This document shows, piece after piece, positions 57,955-64,000 of a DNA stretch of 64,000 nt. Each line of letters starts with the position of its first letter. The stretch's first letter is position 1. Position numbers and translations under genes: made by a program. Below the pieces are notes generated by a model. The model was not told where the DNA came from. It saw only the letters and a program-made list of their open reading frames with translations, and ran no database searches. Source of the stretch: an uncultured bacterium (GTDB taxonomy: Bacteria; Desulfobacterota; Binatia; UBA1149; CAITLU01). The DNA is taken from assembly GCA_903893315.1 (NCBI GenBank), contig CAITLU010000016.1, positions 1 to 64,000 of the forward strand. Direction: 5' to 3'.

Positions 57955-59166
57955 CTAAGCTTCGCGCGGCGACCGATAGCAGGACGGCCGCACCGCCGCG
58001 GCACCGCCTGGCCCCACCGGCACTCGTTGATGCTGCCGGCGTGCGAGCCGCATAAGCACCTTGAGCGAGTTTTCGAAGTCCTCGATGGGCCTCACCTCGA
58101 CCAGCCCAGCGTCGATTAGTTCCTGCATGAGAAGACGTCCGCGATCGCTGCGCGTGATGGTGATCGTCCAGTCCATGGAGCCGACTCCGCCGCAGGAAAT
58201 GTCGGCCAGTTCGGCCGAAAAGTCCCCGCAGTGGTGGCACTCAGGCCGGGCGTACTGCTGGGCTTCGCGCAGATCGATCTTCGCCACATCGCCGTTGTCG
58301 CGATAGACGAGAACTTCCCCTTTCACGTTGAATTTCGTGACATCGGCCAGCGGAATACCCAGTTCGTCCTGGATCTTGCCGACCATCAGCTTCTGGAAAT
58401 CGAAGACCTCCGAGCACAGCAGCCCGATTTGCAGAGCGATCGGCTCCACCGGTGCCTTGAGGCTTCGAGTTTGACGATCGATGATCTTGTCTTTCTTGGT
58501 GCCGCTGCGGATGAAAGCCGGGTCTCGCAGTGCGGCTTTGCGCACAGGCGTCACCTGACAGGGCACGCCGACGAACGCCACCTTACTGCACCCCTTATCG
58601 ACCGCCTGCTGCAGAGCCAGGTCGTTAGGACAGTAGGTATACCAAGAGCCGGCGGCCGCGATGATCTCCTCAACGCTGGTCGCGCACACAGGAAGCGGAG
58701 CGCAGGGCCGGTCGCGATCAGCAGCCGCGACTATCGCGCCGTCGATCCTGCCGGTCTGCATCGCGTGGACCAGCAGCGCCGTCACCACTCCGCCGTCCTG
58801 GCATTTGGCCAGGATTCGCGGGTCGCGGGCCCTGGCGGCGAAAATTTCCTGATAGCGACCGAACCCGCCGCCGTGCATCGTCCCTTGCTGCCCCGCAAAG
58901 ACCTTGTCGGTCAATTGGAACTCGCGCGGAGCCAGACGCGGACACACCTGCGCGCACACATCGCAACCGATGCCTTCACTGATGCCGCAGTAGTCGAATG
59001 GAGCGCTCTGCTTGGCAGTCTGCTTCGGCTTGCTGTCGATGTACTCGATGACGTTGTGTGGGCACACCAACACGCAGCTCCCGCACTCGCAGCAGGACCC
59101 GTAGGCGACCACATCGTTCATCATGTCCTTGAACGTAGGAGTTTCCTTGTAGAGTGATTCTTCCAC
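57955..59166 (-). CDS. FrhB-type F420/flavin iron-sulfur oxidoreductase subunit
   Basis: A 403-residue protein of the coenzyme F420 hydrogenase/dehydrogenase beta family. Near the N-terminus are a ferredoxin-type motif CCECGSCVLVCPHNVI and a second Cys group CDVCAQVCPRL. Later come VGVPCQVTPVRKAAL and RPECHHCGDFSAELADISCG, both family hallmarks. The redox partner is unknown; FrhB relatives couple F420 or a flavin to ferredoxin. I start at GTG 59166, with AAGGAG about 6 bases upstream; a TTG at 59232 would add 22 residues inside apt. It follows apt after 40 bases. Confidence 0.88.
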   Translation of the reverse strand: MEESLYKETPTFKDMMNDVVAYGSCCECGSCVLVCPHNVIEYIDSKPKQTAKQSAPFDYCGISEGIGCDVCAQVCPRLAPREFQLTDKVFAGQQGTMHGGGFGRYQEIFAARARDPRILAKCQDGGVVTALLVHAMQTGRIDGAIVAAADRDRPCAPLPVCATSVEEIIAAAGSWYTYCPNDLALQQAVDKGCSKVAFVGVPCQVTPVRKAALRDPAFIRSGTKKDKIIDRQTRSLKAPVEPIALQIGLLCSEVFDFQKLMVGKIQDELGIPLADVTKFNVKGEVLVYRDNGDVAKIDLREAQQYARPECHHCGDFSAELADISCGGVGSMDWTITITRSDRGRLLMQELIDAGLVEVRPIEDFENSLKVLMRLARRQHQRVPVGPGGAAAVRPSCYRSPREA

Positions 59167-59206
59167 TATCAGCTCCTTGGTCGATGCTCGTCCATGCCTC
59201 AGCCGT

Positions 59207-59728
59207 TCAGCCTTCAGCGTCGTAGCTGACAAGCGAAAAACAAGGAGTAGGCGCGAGCCTGGCCCGTCCTCCGAGAAAACCGAGTTCGATCATGAACCCG
59301 CACTCGACCACACGTCCGCCGGCAGCCGTCACCAGTTCCACCGTCGCAACCGCGGTTCCTCCGGTCGCCAGAAGATCGTCCAGCACAACCACGCGGGCAC
59401 CGGGTGGGAACGTGTCACGGTGGATTTCAAGAGCATCGCTGCCGTACTCGAGTTGGTAGGTCACCGCGTGCGTGTCGTGGGGCAGCTTGCCAGGCTTGCG
59501 CACGATGCAAAGGCCCACGCCCATCGCATAGGCCACCGGCGCACCGATGAGGAATCCCCGCGACTCGACGCCGACCACAGCATCGACGCGGCCGCGATAA
59601 CGTTCAGCAAGTTGCTCGACTATCCATGCAAACGCAGGCCCGTCGGCAAGCACCGGGGTGATGTCCTTGAACAGGATCCCCGGTTTCGGGAAGTCTGGAA
59701 TGTCGCGGATCAAAGCGCGGATGTTCAT
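59207..59728 (-). CDS. apt: adenine phosphoribosyltransferase
   Basis: Apt salvages adenine to AMP with PRPP. The N-terminal FPKPGILFKDITPVLADG and the GVESRGFLIGAPVAYAMG stretch are typical, and the PRPP loop VVVLDDLLATGGTAVA is intact. The 173 residues match the family. It follows surE by 91 bases. surE hydrolyses nucleoside monophosphates, so the pair links purine salvage and turnover. Confidence 0.96.
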   Translation of the reverse strand: MNIRALIRDIPDFPKPGILFKDITPVLADGPAFAWIVEQLAERYRGRVDAVVGVESRGFLIGAPVAYAMGVGLCIVRKPGKLPHDTHAVTYQLEYGSDALEIHRDTFPPGARVVVLDDLLATGGTAVATVELVTAAGGRVVECGFMIELGFLGGRARLAPTPCFSLVSYDAEG

Positions 59729-59819
59729 GATCGTCGAATTGGCTCCTATGCAAAAACAGGCCGATCGCCGACCTGCACCGCAGCTACGCTGGACTTCCGA
59801 GCGCAGCCGTCGACACCGG

Positions 59820-60560
59820 TTACGACCACTGGATAGGAAGAGATGACAGCGATTTGAGCGATTCGTAGTTGGTAAGATCCAGGTGCAGCGGGGTAACCGA
59901 AATGCGTCCTCCGCGAATGGCGGTGAAATCGGTGCCCGGTGCGTCGTCGAAATCGAGTTCAGCCCCGCCGATCCAGTAATACTTGCGGCCGCGCGGATCG
60001 ACCTTCTCGATGATCGCGTCCCCGTAGCGCCGCTTGCCCTGCCTCGTGATGGAATACCCGAGGGGCCGTGGAAGATCCGGCACGTTGACGTTCAGAAGCG
60101 TGTCCGCCGGCAGCGGCCTGTCGCGCAGCAGGCGCACCAGCATCGCCGCAAACGAACCGGCGGCGCCGTAATCGAACGCGACTCTACCGACCTGAGAGAA
60201 AGCGACCGCGGGAACTCCCAGCAATACCGCCTCCATCGCCGCCGAAACGGTCCCGGAATAGGTTATGTCGTCACCCAGATTGGCGCCGCGGTTGATGCCC
60301 GAAACGACCAGCCAGGGACGCTCGGACAGCAAACCGTTGAGCGCCAGATTGATGCAGTCGGTCGGCGTACCGTCCACCGCAAACCACCCAGGCCTGACCT
60401 CGTCAGCTCGCAGAGGCCGCTCCAGTGTCAGCGCGTGACTGACCGCCGAGCGCTCGCGATCCGGCGCCACGACGATGACGTCATCAATCTCGCGCACCGC
60501 CTCTACGAGTCGCGCGAGTCCGCTGGACTGAATTCCGTCGTCGTTGCAGGCAAGTACCAT
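59820..60560 (-). CDS. surE: 5'/3'-nucleotidase SurE
   Basis: SurE dephosphorylates nucleoside monophosphates and polyphosphate. The metal-binding [14 protein letters not shown] (the usual TNDDG with Cys in place of Thr), [28 protein letters not shown] and [18 protein letters not shown] are all present. The 246 residues fit. The conserved N-terminal strand begins at residue 2, so the ATG at 60560 leaves no leader. It is followed by apt and FrhB-like genes on the same strand. Confidence 0.96.
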   Translation of the reverse strand: MVLACNDDGIQSSGLARLVEAVREIDDVIVVAPDRERSAVSHALTLERPLRADEVRPGWFAVDGTPTDCINLALNGLLSERPWLVVSGINRGANLGDDITYSGTVSAAMEAVLLGVPAVAFSQVGRVAFDYGAAGSFAAMLVRLLRDRPLPADTLLNVNVPDLPRPLGYSITRQGKRRYGDAIIEKVDPRGRKYYWIGGAELDFDDAPGTDFTAIRGGRISVTPLHLDLTNYESLKSLSSLPIQWS

Positions 60561-60646
60561 AGTGCGCGATGATTCCCTTCGAACCTCCGGAGGTCAACCG
60601 GAACGAGGACTCACCCCGGCGTTCACCGCGGCTGGCGCATCAAACA

Positions 60647-60680
60647 GAAGGCCGGAAGATCCGTGGATCTTCCGGCCTTC
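60647..60680 (-). terminator. terminator-like hairpin downstream of tRNA-Pro
   Basis: A perfect 16-bp inverted repeat (60647-60662 and 60665-60680, arms begin GAAGGCCGGAAG) lies 4 bases beyond the encoded CCA end. In the minus direction it is followed by CTGTTTGATG. The T-tract is poor, so processing or attenuation is possible. Confidence 0.6.
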
Positions 60681-60684
60681 GCGA

Positions 60685-60761
60685 TGGTCGGGGCGACTGG
60701 ATTTGAACCAGCGACCACTCACACCCCAAGCGAGTGCGCTACCAGACTGCGCCACGCCCCG
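60685..60761 (-). tRNA. tRNA-Pro (anticodon GGG)
   Basis: Reading the minus strand, acceptor CGGGGCG pairs with CGCCCCG. The anticodon stem CTCGC/GTGAG holds loop TTGGGGT, giving anticodon GGG. The D arm has the AGTCTGGTAG pattern and the T arm GTTCAAATC. The discriminator A is followed by an encoded CCA. It reads CCC and CCU codons. Confidence 0.94.
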
Positions 60762-60834
60762 ATTTCGGATGGCGCGACACTAGCCACACGAGGCGCTCAA
60801 GGCAACCCGAGCCCAGCCTCAAGACACACAGCCG

Positions 60835-62142
<1,308 letters not shown>

Positions 62143-62231
62143 CGGGGTCCCCTCCGATTGCTATGACGTTTTCCTCAGCGCAGTTCCGTGTCACCACGAA
62201 CACGGTGCGCCGAAGTGTTAATCAGCCATTA

Positions 62232-62247
62232 AGCAACCGGTATGCCA
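62232..62247 (-). promoter_or_regulatory. sigma-54 (RpoN) promoter of amt
   Basis: The minus strand reads TGGCATACCGGTTGCT. The GG and GC doublets are at -24/-12 spacing, and the TTGCT half is a perfect match to the TGGCAC-N5-TTGCW consensus; only the sixth base (T instead of C) differs. This would start transcription about 80 bases upstream of the amt ATG. Confidence 0.85.
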
Positions 62248-62398
62248 CGGCGGAGTGCGACAAACTCTACGGATTTTCGCCGACTGGACGACGACAGCAC
62301 GCAAAAACCGCCTCTTTGTCAGGCAGTGCTCGCCGCCTGGGCAGCACAACATCTACAAGCGTCGAGTCGACGAGTGCCCGGATGCGGGCGCGAGAAGC

Positions 62399-62806
62399 TC
62401 AGGCCAAAGCGTCGCGAATCGAAACCAGGGCGTCGCGCACTTCCTTCAGCGCCTCGGCTCCAGCCACGGGCGAGGCCTCGGTGCTTTCGGCCGCGGCATC
62501 TTGCCGGAGCTGACGCCTGGCCCCTTCGATGGTGAAACGGCGGCCATGCAGGAGGTCCTTGATCCTGAGCAGGGTCTCGACGTCCCGGCGCCGGTATAGC
62601 CGATGCTTGGAGCGCGTCTTGCCCGGCTTGATGACGCTGAACTCCGACTCCCAGTAGCGCAGGACGTAGGGCTTCACGCCGACTATCTTGGCCACCTCAC
62701 CGATCTTGAAGTAGAGCTTGTCGGCGGGAAGCGCAGGATGCGGCGGTAGCGCAGCATCCGTATCCGCTTCCTGGTCGATCTCGTCCTCTACGGTATCTTC
62801 GTTCAC
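62399..62806 (-). CDS. MerR family transcriptional regulator
   Basis: A 135-residue regulator. After an acidic leader of about 30 residues comes a MerR winged helix: YFKIGEVAKIVGVKPYVLRY, HRLYRRRDVETLLRIKDLL, RRFTIEGARRQL. There is no metal-binding cysteine set, so it is not a metal sensor. The GTG start lies 2 bases after the ihfA stop. The pheT-ihfA-merR order is widespread in proteobacteria, but the target of this regulator is unknown. Confidence 0.93.
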   Translation of the reverse strand: MNEDTVEDEIDQEADTDAALPPHPALPADKLYFKIGEVAKIVGVKPYVLRYWESEFSVIKPGKTRSKHRLYRRRDVETLLRIKDLLHGRRFTIEGARRQLRQDAAAESTEASPVAGAEALKEVRDALVSIRDALA

Positions 62807-62808
62807 GC

Positions 62809-63093
62809 CTAGGCACCCTCGACGTTGATCGTCCGCTTGAGTACCTGGCTGGGCTTGAAACTCAGCACCCTGCGCCCGGTTATGACGATCTCGTCCCCGG
62901 TCTGCGGGTTGCGCCCCTTGCGAGGCCGCTTCTCGTTGATAACGAAATTACCGAAACCGGATACTTTGACCTTCTCGCCCTGTTCGAGTCTGGCCTTGAT
63001 GACTTCGAAGATGGATTCCACCACCTCCGCCGCCTCTTTCTTGGAGAATCCGACGCGCTCGTAGATGCGCTCGACGATTTCGGCCTTGGTCAT
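62809..63093 (-). CDS. ihfA: integration host factor subunit alpha
   Basis: IHF alpha forms a heterodimer that bends DNA sharply. It assists sigma-54 promoters and replication initiation among other roles. The 94 residues show the HU/IHF fold: GFSKKEAAEVVESIFEVIK, VSGFGNFVINEKRPRKGRNP and TGRRVLSFKPSQVLK. It follows pheT by 46 bases, as in many bacteria. The nearby sigma-54 promoter at amt is a plausible site of action, but I saw no clear IHF site. Confidence 0.96.
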   Translation of the reverse strand: MTKAEIVERIYERVGFSKKEAAEVVESIFEVIKARLEQGEKVKVSGFGNFVINEKRPRKGRNPQTGDEIVITGRRVLSFKPSQVLKRTINVEGA

Positions 63094-63139
63094 GAGCGAC
63101 GCCCTTCGTATCTGCTGCCGCAGTGCAGCGCCGTCATCA

Positions 63140-64000
63140 TCAGGCGCGCACCCGGGCTCCTAGTTGATCGGCCAATTTCCCCACCACCCGCTCGTGAAGT
63201 TCCGTGACCTCTGCCTCAGTAAGAGTACGGTCACCGGCGCGATACACGATCGTATACCCCAAGGCTTTGTCCGCTTCGTCGATCCCTGCCCCCGTATACT
63301 CATCGAACACGGAGATGCTCTCGATACAGGAATCGCCCAGCCCTTCTACAACCTCTACCGCTGCGCTCGCCGCCAGCCGGCGCGGAACGAGCAACGACAC
63401 ATCCCTGCTCGAACTCGGATAACGCGGAATCGGACGAAGCCCTTCGTGGCGCGGACAATACTCAACGACCAGTCGCCAGTCAACTTCAAAGAGGTAGATT
63501 TCCTCCGTGATTTCAAGCTCTTCCGCCATCGCCGGGTGGAGCCGGCCAAGGTAACCCACAGGTTCCGCCCCGGCAACGACCCTGGCGCAAGCCAGCGGGT
63601 GATACTCAGGACGCTCCGAACACGGAACAAAGGTCACGCGGCCGTACGGCGACAGCAGCGCCATGGTCGCTTCGACCAGAGCCTTGGCATCACCGAAAGC
63701 CACCGGATCCGAGCGGCCCGGCCCACGCCCGGGCCGCGGTCCGGCCAGCAATCCGGCCAGCGTTTCAATCTGACGGACGCTGCGTGCGCCAACGCCGCTC
63801 ACGCCCGACAGCCCATCACCGGCGGCGCCGACGGATCCATCTGCCGGTCCTTCCCACGAAAATGTCCGGCCCAGACAAAACAGATCGATCCTGCGCTCAC
63901 CGACCGCAACGTTCGACCTGTACGCTTCCACTAACGATGGAAGCGAGCTGCGCCCAAGTTCGTCCTCTCCCGCACGCAACGGATTGCGCACACGAACGCA
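63140..64000 (-). CDS. pheT: phenylalanine-tRNA ligase beta subunit, C-terminal part (runs off window)
   Basis: The frame is open to the window edge; its start lies beyond 64000. The readable about 286 residues begin in the catalytic-like core (RNPLRAGEDELGRSSLPSLV, FCLGRTFSWEG). They end with the ferredoxin-fold anticodon-binding domain (PRYPSSSRDVSLLVPRRLAA, GDRTLTEAEVTELHERVVGK). This subunit recognises the tRNA and edits mischarged tyrosine. Its neighbour ihfA follows on the same strand. Confidence 0.95.
   Translation of the reverse strand, partial: CVRVRNPLRAGEDELGRSSLPSLVEAYRSNVAVGERRIDLFCLGRTFSWEGPADGSVGAAGDGLSGVSGVGARSVRQIETLAGLLAGPRPGRGPGRSDPVAFGDAKALVEATMALLSPYGRVTFVPCSERPEYHPLACARVVAGAEPVGYLGRLHPAMAEELEITEEIYLFEVDWRLVVEYCPRHEGLRPIPRYPSSSRDVSLLVPRRLAASAAVEVVEGLGDSCIESISVFDEYTGAGIDEADKALGYTIVYRAGDRTLTEAEVTELHERVVGKLADQLGARVRA

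Noticed and set aside
57797-58240. N-terminal extension of the secreted PHP protein
   Set aside because: ATG 57796 has a strong Shine-Dalgarno and begins a good signal peptide; the extension overlaps the FrhB-like gene.

Overview
The window is a GC-rich, gene-dense bacterial chromosome segment made almost entirely of housekeeping and metabolic genes. I see no phage, insertion sequence, integrase, CRISPR array or rRNA operon. The cell is Gram-negative-like: there are lipoprotein and Sec signals, complex I subunits, a sigma-54 promoter, and the pheT-ihfA-merR order common in proteobacteria and relatives. One secreted lipoprotein ends in a TTTTTLP-type tail and carries a short Cys-rich 'CNDNTDC' segment. 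I associate such tails with uncultured deltaproteobacteria-like genomes such as Binatota. That placement is an inference, because no 16S gene is present.

Region 1 (181-16127, + strand) is one long, tightly packed run: ftsH, glmM, pdxJ, nnr (fused NnrE/NnrD), tsaE, lysC, cimA, cysteine desulfurase, mnmA, mtaB, rnc, era, der. Many junctions are overlaps, often with a GTGA or ATGA start/stop. It joins proteolysis, envelope precursor and cofactor synthesis, amino-acid synthesis, tRNA modification and ribosome assembly. Two convergent small genes follow (a J-domain/winged-helix-like protein and a gamma carbonic anhydrase-like protein). Next come guaB-guaA-dnaE-hflX-pgsA-like and a small hypothetical gene (17429-26277, + strand).

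Region 2 (26.3-42.5 kb) is mixed. It holds a small secreted protein, an NRDE/TANGO2-like protein, a MoxR ATPase with a CoxE-type VWA partner, a bifunctional-nuclease-family protein, a YfgM-like TPR protein, an FAH-fold protein with a lipoprotein-like N-terminus, a dNTPase, the TTTTTLP-tailed lipoprotein, tRNA-Arg(CCT), an amidase, a TMTC-like membrane glycosyltransferase, a GT2 glycosyltransferase, a ferritin-like protein and dnaA. The 549-base gap upstream of dnaA (42453-43001) has origin-like features.

Region 3 (43-64 kb, almost all - strand) carries nuoB-nuoF-nuoG, then trmB (+). A long minus-strand run follows: HEAT-repeat protein, GST, nuoI, a 74-residue unannotated small ORF, rhodanese/E1 fusion, histidine phosphatase, and a two-subunit transketolase. 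Further along are a 1288-residue secreted CehA/PHP-type metallohydrolase, an FrhB-type iron-sulfur flavoprotein, apt, surE, tRNA-Pro(GGG), amt with a clear sigma-54 promoter, a MerR regulator, ihfA and the 3' part of pheT, which runs off the window edge.

The least explained items are the small ORF coupled to nuoI, the N-terminal rhodanese/E1 fusion, the FAH-like lipoprotein, the secreted PHP protein, and the heptamer cluster and palindrome upstream of dnaA.
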